Assembly (NCBI GenBank): GCA_039111635.1
Contig: JBCAQO010000002.1
Span: 2,728,001 to 2,792,000, forward strand
DNA from: Heterobasidion occidentale
Lineage: Eukaryota; Basidiomycota; Agaricomycetes; Russulales; Bondarzewiaceae
Direction: 5' to 3'
DNA: 64,000 nt
Shown here: positions 34,605 to 47,143 of the stretch, piece by piece
How positions within the stretch are numbered: the first letter of the stretch is position 1
Layout: each line of letters starts with the position of its first letter
Program-made: the position numbers and the translations under genes
Notes under the pieces: generated by a model
What the model was told of the DNA's origin: nothing
The model's input: the letters and a program-made list of their open reading frames with translations, nothing else
Database searches by the model: none

Positions 34605-35384
34605 ATGGTTCTTCTCGTCACTTCTGATAACGAACAGTTTACTGTGGAGAAGGAGGTTGCCGAGCGCAGCGTCCTCATCAAAAACATGTTGGAGGGTGGG
34701 TAGTTGTCATAGTGGCACAAGCGAGTGGCACTCATCGACTTTTAGACGTCGGCGAGACCGACCAGCCCATCCCGTTGCCTAACGTATCTTCCAGTGTCAT
34801 GAAGAAGGTGTGTAGCTTCTTCTTCCTCTCAGCTCATTGTTGCCTTGTCGTTCCTAACATCTTGCATTCGTAGGTCCTTGAATACTGTGAACATCATAAG
34901 GGCGAGCCACTTCCTGCTGCCGACTCTGAGACAGCGGACGATACCCGGAAACGGACAACTGAAATCAGCGAGTGGGATCAGAAGTTCATCGCTGTTGATC
35001 AGGAGATGTTGTTCGAGATCATCCTTGCTGCCAATTATCTTGACATCAAGGCCCTTCTGTGCGTAGTCGTCGCTCACGATCAGCTTTCATCTGCCTAATC
35101 TCGCATCTCTGTCAGTGATGTCGGATGCAAGACGGTTGCCAATATGATTAAGGGAAAGACACCAGAGGAGATTCGCAAGCTCTTCAACATTGTGAACGAT
35201 TTTACGCCTGAAGAAGAGGTACGGTCTCCTGCATCTTTGTTCTATGTACCATCTAATGTCCTTCTTTTTTACCCGACAGGCGCAAATCAAGAAAGAAAAT
35301 GTGCGTATATTCTCTTCCGCAGTCGTTTATGCTATTGTTAATGTTGGTTCTTTTGACATGCAGGAATGGGCTGAGGACCGCTAG
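34605..35384 (+). CDS. SKP1: SCF ubiquitin ligase adaptor Skp1
   Basis: Bridges cullin 1 and F-box proteins in SCF ubiquitin ligases and is also found in the kinetochore CBF3 complex. BTB/POZ fold at the N-terminus ([28 protein letters not shown]), the usual acidic loop shortened but present ([15 protein letters not shown]), then [60 protein letters not shown] and the conserved ending ENEWAEDR. Five short introns, one of which leaves a very small exon (AQIKKEN). ATG at 34605 has strong context (CACCATGGT). Complete and ordinary. Confidence 0.97.
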
Positions 35385-35741
35385 ATGCATTTTGTGATTC
35401 ACCTGCAGTGTTGTGATTGTTTTTGTTCTTCGCCTCTACTTGTAATCATACGATGAAAATCCACGTGTATCACATTCCAATCACGTTAGGATGGCGGTTC
35501 CTTCTGTTTATGCCACTTCCTGTCCACAATTCACTTGCCTCTGGTTGTCTCTTATAGCGAATAATTCGGTGGTCTGACCAGTCAAGTTCGCAGTATGTTG
35601 AAGGTTGATCAGTAAGCAGTCTAATACAGCGGGGAGCTGGCCGAGTATGTATACTTCCGAAGAAGTGATACCTATATTAGGCCATGTTGTCCGGCTGGTT
35701 GAGCGCTATTGAGCGACCTCACCCACGCTGAACCTACCGTC
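35385..35741. other. Intergenic between SKP1 and DUF3074 gene
   Basis: 357 bp with the SKP1 3' end (T-rich just after the stop) and the promoter of the next gene. Nothing else seen. Confidence 0.5.
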
Positions 35742-36755
35742 ATGTCAACAGGTTTTCAATTGACGATACAGAAGAGCCTCAAGCCCTCTGGTATGTGATG
35801 CGGTGTTCTACGTAGGTATATGCTGATGATCGATAGAACTACCATCTGAGGATGTGCTTCTTACTGCGGCTCGTGAACTCATCGCCTCCACGTATTCCTG
35901 GAAGCGTGGCAAGTCGTTCCAGAAAAACAAAGTCCACACCTTTTCTAGACCAAAGGGTCCCGGCGATGGTGCCGCATGGCATGGTAGAGTTAGCGAGCAT
36001 ACCGCCGAGGATGCAACGTTCGACGAGTTCTGGAGTAAGATCGGCCACGACCACGCTAACAACGAAGTGGCGTGCGTGTCCAGTTCATCCTCTGCCAGAC
36101 CTCGAACTGATAGTACGGCGGCAGCTTCATGAAGGAAGTCAAGAAAGCTACTTTGGTGAAACAAGTCACCCCGAATATGTCTATCTGGTCGATGTACTAT
36201 GAATTTGCTCCGCCTGTGTCACCACGTGCATTCACCGTTCTGCAATTTGCCCATCTGGATGAGACCTCGCCGAGGACAGGGTCGGTCGCTACATTGTATA
36301 TTGGCCATGTCTATATTCACTCTCCTCGTAGATTCCTCATACAAGTTCCGGTAGATATCACCGAAGATCCAGAACTAGCAAAGCTTGAGGAGAAGGCAGT
36401 AAAAGGCCATTATTGCAGCGTGGAAATTATCAAAGAGCTTGAAAATGGCAATGTAGAATGGCGTATGGCCACCTCCAGCTCCCCTGGTGGTAGCATCCCC
36501 ACATTTATCGTAGAGAGTTCGATGGCTAGCACGATCTCTGCGGTAATCGTTTTTGCTTCACTCTTTGAAGCACACGTTCTTATAAGTTGACCGCAGGACG
36601 TCCCGCATTTCTTGAATTGGTATCATTCGATACGACCCAAAGCTACCTCGACTCTACCCGATACCGTCACCCCGACTGCGACAGCAGATATACCAGTCCC
36701 TGGCATTGCCCCCATAACTGTTACCAGCGGAACGGCAAGCGGTCCTGCCGCCTAA
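35742..36755 (+). CDS. DUF3074 (START-like) protein
   Basis: Fungal protein of a START-like lipid-binding fold family; molecular role not established. The first exon encodes MSTGFQLTIQKSLKPSE, then LPSEDVLLTAARELIASTYS, SWKRGKSFQKNKVHTFSRP, AAWHGRVSEH and FDEFWSKIG. After an intron the core is FMKEVKKATLVKQVTP, SIWSMYYEFAPPVSPRAFTV, FLIQVPVDITEDPELAKLEE, KAVKGHYCSVEIIKELENGN, and the hallmark WRMATSSSPGGSIPTFI with DVPHFLNW after the last intron. The C-terminus is a Thr/Pro/Ala-rich tail ending TASGPAA. The order of blocks fits the family well. I place one intron with donor GTGGCG after NNE; a nearby GC donor is possible and would add one residue. Confidence 0.85.
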
Positions 36756-36909
36756 CGGATGCCTCATAGAATGAGGAATCCACGATTTCCAATTCCGTAC
36801 ACAATTGGATTACGACTGCGACCGAACAGGTTCGCATGGGAGCATGTACAATAAAGATACAGGATGTCCGGTTGGACTTGACTCCACTCTACTCCGCTGT
36901 GTTTGAGTC

Positions 36910-39156
36910 TCATGCCAATTCGAGGTATCGTTCGACTGAAATGGCCTTATCAGAACCCAGCCAGGAAGAGGAAATATCCGATCTGCCTCACCTTCCCAGC
37001 TCGTGACCGCCTCGTTCCATAGCTTCACTTCGTGTTCTCGTGTTCCCCCGAAATGTTCCACGAAATCGTTCCCGAAAACTTCCCGAGCGATGCTGCTTGG
37101 CTGCATCATTCTCTGCGTCGCAGCCTCTAGGGAGATCGGCAGCATTTTGACCTTGGTGCGCAACCAAAGTAGGTTTAATAGCTGCATACGCTGATAGTGG
37201 CAGAAGCGTACCGTCCCATTCTTCTTATCCTCCGGAGTGAGCTGCGAGAGAGGGGCGACGGGCAAGGCTAGCTTCTTCTCCATTCCTCTCATCCCTAACC
37301 TAAAGATCGCGCTCAAAGCAAAGAACGCGTTCATGTCTGCTCCGGGTACACGGACTTCGAGACGTGTAGCCGCGGGCGGTACAGATGGAGGAGAAATGAG
37401 GCGGACAGAAGCTGCGCGGGAGTCATAGCCATAAGTGACAGCGTTAGGAGCCCAGAAGGCTTCACCGCCAACGAGACGTTTGTAACCATTGATAGTGGGA
37501 ACGAGCTGCGAAACTATGAGCACGAGGACGCTGTTAATCACTAAAACGAAACCTTACCAGGGGCATGACTAGACAACAAAGGTAAGCTGAGTGCTATTCT
37601 TTTGAGGTGAGATGAAGGAAACTACACACTGTCCGGCAAACCATCTAGGACACCTGCCAAGAACCATTCGCCAGCCTGACTCAGGTACTTCAACTCATCG
37701 TAGGATGCTCCTTCTCTACCAGTCTTGAGTTCAGAATCATTTACGGCGAATATATTAAAGCCCGTTGCATCGCGCAGCGACACGTGTATATGCCTATGAA
37801 TGTTTGACTTTAATGAGTAAGGGTTTGTAGGCGCTTCTTTGGGACAATATACCCGCTGCAACCTGGAAGCTGAGAGTGAGAGTCAGAAAATCAATCAATT
37901 GAGTGAGCCATGGTACCTACGTTTCCCCATGGTTTAGCCATGAAGCTTGGCACAATACCATGTTGTATGCCTATGCTTTTAGCTAAATACTTAAAGAGCA
38001 ACGCATTGTCGGCCATCCGCGGAGCTGTCGTATACGCTAATGCAGTCTCAAAAACACCAGGGCCGGTCTCGGTATCTGTAGACATGTGTGATCAAGAAGA
38101 TAAGGTGTAAGAGATGGCATAGAATAAACGCACGATGCCCTTCAATGTCAATTTCGAATTCTTGACTTTTATCGAAAAGGCCGTCAAAGTACTCTCTGTT
38201 TAATTGAGTACGCAGGAGAGAGTATCCATGCACTACGGTGGATATTCGACGCATTCATTAGATGCTTGGGGTAGTATCACTCACTTCCAGGCGTGAGGGG
38301 AGTCAAGTTTTGATATTTCTTCTCAGCAAGGCTGTATGGCGATTCTGGTGGGGTATAAGTCATGAATCTCCTTGAGACGAGTGAGCTGTTCACCTTTAAA
38401 TTGAAAGTACTACGGGAAGTTATGTATGATGTGAGGCCATCAATGCCGAGAATTGGAATAGCATACCTCATACTCAACGCCTGCATAACATGACCATCCG
38501 CTCTGTTCAGCCTTATCTGCAGTCCGCTTAAGGACACTCCGCGGGCATACGCTGAGAGGCTCTCTTGAGTCGGGGTCCAAGAATGAGACCAGGAAGAATG
38601 GAACATTGTTTTCCCAAGGAATTCTTCTGAACGTCGACAGATCTATCGATGCCAAAATATCGCGGTAGCCATTTGCTCTATTCGATATAAGCAGTTCACG
38701 AGAATAGACGGCATCGTGTAGATCCCATCCGCTGAAGAGGAAGGGTCACGTCATTGGCAGGTCTTTCAGCAACGATTGAACGGAGGACGAACAAGATGAC
38801 GCTACAAAACCCAAACCCATCAGAAGAAGCTGCGCTCAGAAACTTCTCCTTTGACTGCCCAACCAACCATCAGCCTTTGCAAAAGAAGATAAGCTCAGTG
38901 ATCGCACTCACCATGAATTTGCCCCTCAGGACGCCGTCAACTGGTGAACCAAGTCAGAAAGCTGCATTCCTTCTAGAAGGAGTTAAGTACCGTCAAACCC
39001 TATGGAAGGATGCAGAACAAGGTGACTTGTTGATCAATGCATATGAAGGTAAGGCGGAACTCTACCTGCAACTTTGACCTTGATGTCATTTTCCAACAAG
39101 TTCTTCAAGTGCTCAAAGGTTTTTGGAGCCTGGGTGGTGGCAGTACCGACTGGCAT
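36910..39156 (-). CDS. Glutamine synthetase-like enzyme (type I / FluG-type)
   Basis: Catalytic-domain protein of the glutamine synthetase superfamily, of the type I-like (FluG / gamma-glutamylpolyamine synthetase) branch rather than the usual eukaryotic GSII. Substrate is uncertain. N-terminus MPVGTATTQAPKTFEHLK leads into the beta-grasp part; ATP/substrate blocks include GVEYEYFQFKE, GHHTETGPGVFETALAYTTA, PRMADNALLFKYL, GIVPSFMAKPWGN, the loop LPGCSGHIHVSLRD (assembled over two introns), NGYKRLVGGEAFWAPNAVTY, and RLEVRVPGADMNAFFALSAI. The C-terminus, after the last intron, reads TSWEVERYLELA. All junctions I checked restore frame. It is divergent with the WD40 gene at 39381, 224 bp apart. 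Confidence 0.92.
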
Positions 39157-39314
39157 TCTGAATCGATTGTGGGTGATGCTGGTTGTTTGAATGGGGGGAG
39201 CAGGAAGAGTAAACGGTCAGACATGTGAGGACATGGGTAATATATATGTCGGCCGAAGGGGCATATAGAGATAGCAAGGAGATAAGATAAGATAATTCCA
39301 GAGGAGTACCCCGA

Positions 39315-39346
39315 CTCGCACAGACCCGCACAGACCCGCACCCGAC
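39315..39346. repeat. 10 bp tandem repeat in a divergent promoter
   Basis: Unit CAGACCCGCA occurs twice in a row with partial copies on both sides. It lies between the starts of the glutamine synthetase-like gene and the WD40 gene. Confidence 0.75.
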
Positions 39347-39380
39347 AAAAACCGTCATCCTCGAATACTCAGGAAAGCCA

Positions 39381-40794
39381 ATGGCCGCGCCTTTATTGCA
39401 ACACAAGCTTCGGGTGCGCTCCCGTATATCTACGTTGTCACATACAGCCTCCAACTATCTCTGCGCGGGCTCAGGTATCCCCATCCTATGATCTCCGATT
39501 ATGACATACTGATAGCTCTCATCCGCTCAGATGACGGGACCATCCGTATCTATCAACCCCCAGAGATCCGGGTGGCAAAAGCTATCAGGGGACTGGGTGC
39601 AGAGATTTCATCTATAGCCTGCTCCACGGAACCCGAAAGCGAACCGGGGATTGTATGGCTCGCCTGCGGAAAACGTGTATGTTTCAGCTCCCCACCACTT
39701 GCATTCCTTTCTCTCATTTGGTTTTAAGATAATGTCATTTGACATGACCGGTCCCAAATTGATTCTATCGCTCAGCGATGCCTCCATAATATTTGACATC
39801 AGTGAAGACGATGAAGATGTTCTCAATGAGGTGAGTCGGGCTCATTTGTATCACCCGTCTGACAATTAAAGATATCCAGTCAGATTATGTTGAACCCCAG
39901 CGGAAAATACCTCGCATTCAGCACAGATAGTGGGACGGTTGGTACCGTTGAAATTGCAACCAAAAAGGTTTCACGAATGAAGTCTCGACATGACAATGTG
40001 AAGTCTGCCGCGTTCATTCTCCAGCGTATCTGACCTCGTCATATACGTCTTTCTTTCTAGATATGTGGGTCAGTCACGTTTATTCCAGACCGTCCCAGCG
40101 AATTAGTGAGCGGGGGATATGATTCTGCATTACTACATTTCGACTTCCACCAAGGCAACGTCTTATCGCGTATTGACTTCAGTATGTTCCATTCTAGCTC
40201 TACGTCCGTTATTGCCACTAAGCATGTTTTACTTAGCGTCACCCCCGCCATCCTCGGGCATATCTCTGTCTCCGCCATTCATTTTGTCCCTTTCCATGTC
40301 AGCCTCCGGTCTCATTGCTGCAGGTACTGCAGATGGCCGAGTTTGGATCGGTGGAGGAGGCGAGAAGAGATCTGGTGCAGCTTCTGGGAAGAAAAAAAGG
40401 AATCGCAAGTGGGAAGGGCTCAAAGATGATGAAGCTTTCACGACCAATATTGCGGAGGGTCCCGTTGTCGCTGTGTGCGTACTGTATTCTTTTCGATCTG
40501 TTGATCCTCCTGAAATATCTTTATAGCAAGTTTCTTGATCCAATGACGCTGCTCACATGTACTCTGCTTGGAACGTTCTCGCAGCATACTATCTCCCGTG
40601 TCAACGATAAACTGGTGCTCGAAACAGCGTGGACTGTATATGTGAAAGGTGTTGCAAAAGTGAATGCTCTAGTTGCGTTTGACGGCTGGATCGCGGTTGG
40701 AGGGTTTGGTAAGGATGGCGAAGGGCTTGTAGAGATGTGGAAGATCGAGTGCGGAGGGGCCGACGAAAGAAATGCAGGAATTGGATCTCTGTAA
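39381..40794 (+). CDS. WD40 repeat protein, WDR53-like
   Basis: Small beta-propeller protein of unknown partner. Starts MAAPLLQHKLRVRSRISTLS; repeats with recognisable ends include NYLCAGSDDGTIRIYQPPE, KLILSLSDASIIFDISEDDE, KYLAFSTDSGTVGTVEIATK, ELVSGGYDSALLHFDFHQG, SGLIAAGTADGRVWIGGGGE and DGWIAVGGFGKDGEGLVEMW. A basic insert follows the penultimate repeat (GKKKRNRKWEG). The layout resembles WDR53, a CUL4-DDB1 associated protein in animals; I use that only as a similarity note. Five or so short introns. The stop is at 40792-40794, 33 bases from the stop of the opposing membrane-protein gene, so the transcripts must overlap at their 3' ends. Confidence 0.8.
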
Positions 40795-40826
40795 TAACAC
40801 CACAAAATATCAAAGTATGATAGTCA

Positions 40827-41708
40827 CTATCGTTTGCCTTTCTCTTCCTCCTGCAGCTCCTCGAGCTCGGCAATCCTCTTCAGGTAAGTGTCCCGATCTT
40901 CTTTCATTTGCGCGAGGAACTGCTCGTCCGACAGACTTTTGAAACCCAACAGACCCGCTATTCGTTGCCCGAGTGGTCGCGTTGGTTCTGAGGAGCCAAC
41001 AGGTTGTTGCACTGGCGTTGCTGTGCCTAGCCTTCGCGACACGAATTTCACGCGTTGTACACCGAGCTCGTTGGCCGAATACTGGAGAAGGGTACACCCC
41101 ACAGCACCCATGGCGAGACCTGATAATCCTCCACGGCTCCCATCTATAGAAAATTCAAGACAACTGATCTCTCCTAAGAATCAGACGCAACTCACGCCTC
41201 CATGCACGCAAAATGCCACCAGTGATTCCACCACTCACTAGGGAATCCAGCACATTGTGTGTGCGCATATCCCACCAAGTCAAGTGCTCACGGTGTGTCT
41301 CGTCCTCTGGATGAGCTTGCACCTGGCGTATTTGTCGCACGTACTGCCTCTGAGGCAGTGTGGCAACAAAAGCAGGACTCACGAGATACTCTCGAATGCC
41401 TGCAACACATACAAATTACTATTCAGCCTTGACGCAGAGTTAGCCGGTAGGGAGCTGGTCCACGCACCGAAGAACGTAGCTCCCGCGATACCACAGTTGA
41501 GAGCCGCAGACGAAGCCAAGACAGTTGAGACTGCCTGCCCTCTACCCTTGGCCAAGGCATATGTCCCTACAATTGCTGCACCCGATACAGCTGAACGTCA
41601 AAATCCAGGTTCAGTCATCAGGTGATGCTCGATATGTTCCTCCGGAAGGACGAACTTGCATGTAGCAATTGTTCCTTTAGCAACAAGTATTGGCGCGGAC
41701 TGGTCCAT
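40827..41708 (-). CDS. Probable mitochondrial membrane protein, Tim17/22-like
   Basis: Not assigned to a named family, but the Gly-patterned helices resemble the Tim17/Tim22/NDUFA11 fold: VSGAAIVGTYALAKGRGQ, ASSAALNCGIAGATFFG, SLVSGGITGGILRAWRHGS and GLSGLAMGAVGCTLLQYSAN. A charged, coiled-coil-like tail (EDRDTYLKRIAELEELQEEE, then KGKR) ends it. ATG at 41708 starts MDQSAPILVAKGTIAT. The first intron, 41591-41659, has a GC donor (GCAAGT) and joins IAT to VSGAA through one Ser codon; if it were retained, the frame would hit TGA at 41598-41600. Two more short introns follow. The gene is packed between UTP21 (312 bp upstream) and the opposing WD40 gene. Confidence 0.75.
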
Positions 41709-42019
41709 GCGTTCGTGGAAAGTAGCTCAAAGCAAAGCGAGTCCGCTCGCAGAAACGAACGAGAGTGTACGGTTCTCTACCATACTGTTAGCAAAATGGG
41801 GAGGCATGACCGGATAAATCCGAGAAGGCCGGACCATACTCCTTTTCGGGGACCTCCGAACCCTCTTTTCCGGTAAAAATAAATAAATCAGACAATATGC
41901 AACAATCCTCAACATTGGAGGTCGATTTCTGGCCATGACTATTGATAGCGGGGTCCAGACGCCCAAGCTCAAGGGTGGACGATTGTTGTCTGAGAACAGT
42001 GTAGTCCATCACAAGATTC

Positions 42020-45000
42020 CTATAGTGTATCTCTAACAAATGCTAGTGTGCCCAGTGACGCCGCAATCAGCTCTAGAACGCGGCCGCTCTCCCGCTTCTG
42101 TATCCCCAACAGCTCCTGCAATTCAGCTCTTAATGTAACATTGGCGACCATGACATCCCCATGCATACGCAGGAAAATGTTCAGGTACGTCTGCACAGCT
42201 TCGAAATCACGATGCGAACGCAGCCGTTGGCTGAGTGCATGGAGGAATCCCTGTAGCGAGTCGAGGGAGACAAGAGATCGAAGTTCGAGATCCACGGCTG
42301 CTGGAGAAAGGGACTTTGCATAGCTGAAAAAAGCTTCGTCTGGAGCACACAGTGATTAACACCCCCAAGTCAAGTGGAGAAAGAGCCATGCTTACAATCA
42401 CTATCCTTGTCAGCATCCGAGAGTCGCTCGAAGAAGACGCTCTCGGATTCTGCTGCGGCCTTCTCGAGCCTTCGAGTACTTTGATCGGCTTTTGAATCCT
42501 TCTGCTGTATTTCGAATCTGTGTTCGACGCCTGGGAGGGTCGGCAGGAAAAAGGGAGCCTGTTCTGGGAGTTTCAGTGGCTCTTTTGGTTTGTTTCGTTG
42601 CTAATGATATGAATGCCAATAATGAGAAGACAGTATAGAACATATATTGCAATCGAAATGACCTGAATAACTTCCAGATTCAACAATGTTTGCCATCGCG
42701 AACGGGGTAGGAGCGTGAGGGTAACAAGATCACCATCGAGGTCTTGAGGTGTAGTAAAGAGGTTTTGATGCTGGTCTTCTACCGTGAGTGCAGACAACAA
42801 CTCCAGCGCTGAGTGAAAAAATCATCAGATAGTGAGAACAAATTAGTGGTATCAGGAATATCTCACTGTCATCGTCGTCAGTAGCCGCCTGCATCGTTGG
42901 AAGAGCAATATCTGCGATGTCCTCTTCGGTGATGCTGTGGAACGAGAAGTCCGAGTACTGCGCGCGATTTGCCCTGCCGTCCTAGAGTGAGAAGTATAGA
43001 TAATACAGCTCAAAAATTCACATACCAAAGAAACACGCCAACGCTATCTACATGTGCTGTGGCCAAGAAATCACTAGCAGGTGAAAATGACACACTTGTT
43101 GCCACGCTGGATGTTCGGAAGGCATCGATGAGGCGCCCAGTCGGTATGTCAAACGTCCGGATGATAGAATCCAACGATGTGGCGATTAACCATCTTGAGT
43201 CGAGGGAGAACGTCTAGAGGTAATGTAAAGCAATGAGGTCAAAAAAGGGTCACCAGAACACATACCATGTCCAACACGCGTCCACCAAATCCACCAAACT
43301 CTCGAACTATTCTGCGAGTTTCAATATCGACGAGTCGAACTGCCAAGTCATCACATATGACAGCGAGCAGACCGCTGTCCCTGTGCAAAGCAATAGATAC
43401 AGCAGCGCTTGGTAGGACCAACGTTTTTTCTAGAGCAGTGGTATGGAAATCAAAAAACTATATGAAATGATGCTATGTCCATTAATCATGCCGATACCGC
43501 ATGAAGAACCACGTACGTTGATAGTCCCGTCCAGCGTACTCGCAATCAAAATACGATTCAGTTCATCGGTGGCAAGACCTGTGATGCTCCGTTCGTCACT
43601 CCTTTTCTTCCCAGGTGGAGGTCGGAACTTTGTTGCCACCGAGGACGGACATGGTCCGATGCTAAATACTTTACGTTGCATGCCAGACTGCATGTTCCAC
43701 ATAGTGATAGCACCTGTAGAAGAGCTCGCAATGCCGAAATTGCCACACGCAGATACGCATACAGCCTGGGTGTCATAACGATGTGAGGACAAAAAAATGG
43801 CGACAGAAGGGGAGGTGGAGTAACAAACCTTGACAGAGCCAACTGGCTTGCCCTTTCCAGTACTCCCAAGCCCAAGAGCATGGTTTCCTTTTTTCTTCTG
43901 CAGCATACTCCACGTTCTGGCGAAGGTTTCATCTGTATGTGCTGTCATAATATCGTCCCAGTCCTTCCATCTAGTTGTGGAATAAGATAAAGAGGTGATA
44001 GGGGGGAGCTTCAAGGAAGCGACGGGTACAGATAGTGTAGATGCCTTTTTCGTCAATGAGCCTGAGCAAATGCTTGGCCTTTCAGTAAACGATGCCGAAA
44101 CGCAGAGAGGGTGTTTGGCATGTGCGAACCTTGGGATAATTCGAATGATCGCGAGTCTCGAACAAGGGAGGTACATCGAAGACTACGATCCCTTGAGGCA
44201 GTCAATAAATGTTTGCCATCCTCTCCGTAGAAACGAATAAGGTGCGGAGGGGCATGATGGCCAGATCGATATTTGAGCAACCGAGGAGCAGATGTCGGTG
44301 AGTCAAAAAGCCATTGCTGTGATCAGATATAAAAATGAGACCTATACTCACGCTCATCTTGGAGAACACGCACCTTCACGCTGTTGTCTTCTCCAGAGCT
44401 GACGAGTACTGGCTGGCCAGGTACCCACTCTAACGCAGTGATCCCGCCATCGTGTGCACCTCGCACAGTATGCAGAAGGCGGCCATTTGCGCTGAGATCC
44501 CAAAGGGATATGTGTCCAGTTTCTGATGCCGAGGCCAGCACAGGGTGCCCGTCTTGCCAGGCGAAAGTGAGTATCCTTGAAAAAACAATGATCAACAGGA
44601 CAATAAATACCAGTCCTAAAACTCAAAGCCCTAACACCGCCTTCTCGCATGAAAATTCGCATAAACCCCTCATCGGCACGAATGTCGTATATCGAAATTT
44701 CGCCGGAGGCAAACCCGATACCAACAACGTCGATTGCAGGAGACTGTGCGAGAGCCGTGATGGCCGTTGCTGCATTCGATGTGGAAGAAGCTAGAAGATT
44801 GTTGTGTGGAAACTTATGAATACATGTTCTATAAAATATTCATTAGTGCGAAGCCGTGATGAGAGGAGGTCAGACTCACTGAGTCCGGATATTCCACATC
44901 TGCAAACTACCATCGCTACTCGCTACAATGATTTTGTTTAGATATGTGGCAGGATGCATCATATGAGTTGCAACGAAGCCTGCCTCAAATTGAATTTGTG

Positions 45001-45700
45001 TTTGGAATTCTGAATGATTACCGTGTCAGTGGATGACACGCTAAAGTTGACATCAATGCATACCCTCTTTTGAAGCATCCCACATTAACAAGCGCCCTCC
45101 GTCTTCCGTCAATGCCAGTAGTTGCGATCCAAACACGAGGATAGACGCTATGTGGGTTCCCAACGGATTGTTTAATCGTGATATCTAGACCACAAAGAGC
45201 ATGCTGTAATTGAAAACAACCCATTGGGTAGGAGACTGAGGTCTACCTCTTTGCCTCGGACATACTTCAGCACGCGGGGTCCGGCAGCGGCCCAAACGGC
45301 ATCCCCATCCATGGCCATGGCTGATATTGGATCAGCGGTATCAGGGCCTAACATAAGGTTGTGCTTGACATTTCATAGGAATTTCTACACGTCAAAACCA
45401 CACGTACTCACCAACAAATAACAATCCCATCTTCCCACCTTCCCATAACACCCATGACCTTCCAATGCATGTTAGGATATGAATACGAGGCCCGTCTGTG
45501 GATCCTTTGAATGAACGTGTCTGAAGAGCAAATGGAACGTGGTTTGTGACGAGACCGAGGGCCCGGAAGGGTGCAAAAAGACGGGGGCTGCTTGATTTCT
45601 GACGTTCGGCGTCGTCGGATGGGTGAGAAGAGAGTGGGCGGATGCGTTTGCGAGGAGGAGGACTACGAGCCTCAGACTCGGCAGCAACAACGCCTACCAT
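42020..45700 (-). CDS. UTP21: U3 snoRNP / SSU processome subunit Utp21
   Basis: WDR36-family protein needed for 18S rRNA maturation in the nucleolus, part of the UTP-B module. The N-terminus (MVGVVAAESEARSPPPRKR) is a nuclear-type basic tail, followed by RLFAPFRALGLVTNHVPF. Two seven-bladed propellers can be followed through blades such as SSDGSLQMWNIRT, SASETGHISLWDLSANGRLL, SSGEDNSVKV, LLTASRDRSLRCTSLVRDSR, SSSTGAITMWNMQSG, STLDGTINF and DDLAVRLVDIETRRIVREFG. The C-terminal Utp21 domain reads SLSPAAVDLELRSL, QTYLNIFLRMHGDVM and LGTLAFVRDTL before the stop. Over a dozen short introns. I followed most junctions, and all restored frame, sometimes only with a late acceptor (for example FRT joined to DGHPVL). 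Confidence 0.96.
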
Positions 45701-46976
45701 TCTTCATGCGGCTTTCAAAGAAAGTCGCGCGCGTGTTCCGTCCGAGACTGTTCAAAGCTGGTTGAAACCCGACATGAGCAGCATTTTCGACAGTATTCAT
45801 CACGTGCACGAGCCTCGCTCATGGACCCATCAGCGCTTCAGCGTCTGAGGACAGATCGACCAAGGTCACCTTGATATCGTGTCTCACAAGTTCCATCCCT
45901 GCTGTTAAGTCAGGATATTCTGTCTCTTTTACAGAGTCACCCATACAAACTCAGTGAAGCCCTTCCTTAGCCACGATGTGAATTGCAAGTCACCAGGGAG
46001 GAATCCTGCACACAGTCAATCCTCAACGCTCTCAATTCAAAACTCCATCACTGCATCACCACGCAAATGGGCATACGGAGAACAGGAGTCGCCGAACGAC
46101 ATCGGCTGCTGCAAGGCAGACGTTTCAGAGAGTACAAGTAAAGCGTCAACTCATCTCAAGAATCTGACGGTCCATATGCACTCGCAAGCTACTATCCGCT
46201 GCTGTCCATCTCCATCAGAGGCTGCACATGGATAACAGGCCATTTATCATGCCAAGGAAATACGACTTCGAGTCAAAAATCTGAAAATTACCTGAGCATC
46301 ATGTTACTGATGGAGATGAACACTACTATGATCACCTTGACCTCGTCATCTGACACATGTCAACATGAAAACCTAGGAAAATGGCGTCCAGGCACTTCTC
46401 TCGGTCAGAGAGTGAATGCATGAGGACCGACCAAAAGTTTCATTGTCAGAGACCAAATAACTCTCAGGACGAATGCGACCGGTACACTGTTTGAGCCGTC
46501 CCGTCAAACGAACAAATCATTATCATGGGTACAGCCCACCAGATGATGAGCCTAGCATAGAATTAAGCGGTAGCTCCGTGCACGAACTCGGTCACAAGCA
46601 AAGATATTCTAAATCAGGGGAAACTGTGGCTCATCATATAGATGGGTTTCATCACGGAACATAATATTTGACTTAGCTACTGGAGGACCCAAGGCACGAG
46701 ATCGGGATAATTAGTGACGATTTAGAGTCCTGATGGCATGAGAGCATGAGAGAGAGAGTAACCCAGAACGGCAACCTTACAGTGGAAGTATGCGTCCTCG
46801 AAACTTGGAAACTAGAAAAGCTCGCAACAGCCAGCATCAAATTTCAGGAGAAAGATCAATGTCATTTTGATCTGATTTGGAAACCTAGATGAACTTTCCG
46901 AAGAATAGCGCTGACCTTACCGAATACTGCCTTGCACACAGCCGACTATCATGAGATATTAGCGAGCAAAAAAAAG
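45701..46976. other. Intergenic, no supported gene
   Basis: 1.3 kb between the start of UTP21 and the TATA box of the CBM19-like gene. Short frames only, without recognisable content. It must hold both divergent promoters. Confidence 0.5.
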
Positions 46977-46982
46977 TATAAA
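46977..46982 (+). promoter_or_regulatory. TATA box of the CBM19-like gene
   Basis: TATAAA 162 bases upstream of the ATG at 47144, after a short A-run and before a T/C-rich leader. Confidence 0.5.
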
Positions 46983-47143
46983 GCCCTCACCTGCACTCTG
47001 CAGGTTCCCTAGGTTCCACCTCACTCACGATCATCGAGCCCGGTTGCTCTTTCATTCATTCTTTGTAAACTTTGACACTCCCTGGTTTCCGTGCCCTTCA
47101 TCTATAATTCCACCTTACCCATCCCTTACGAAAGACGCTCACA

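Noticed and set aside
41598..41600. In-frame TGA in the Tim17-like gene, first read as a nonsense mutation or stop readthrough
   Set aside because: A phase-matched GC-AG intron (41591-41659, donor GCAAGT) removes it and joins the conserved helices cleanly.
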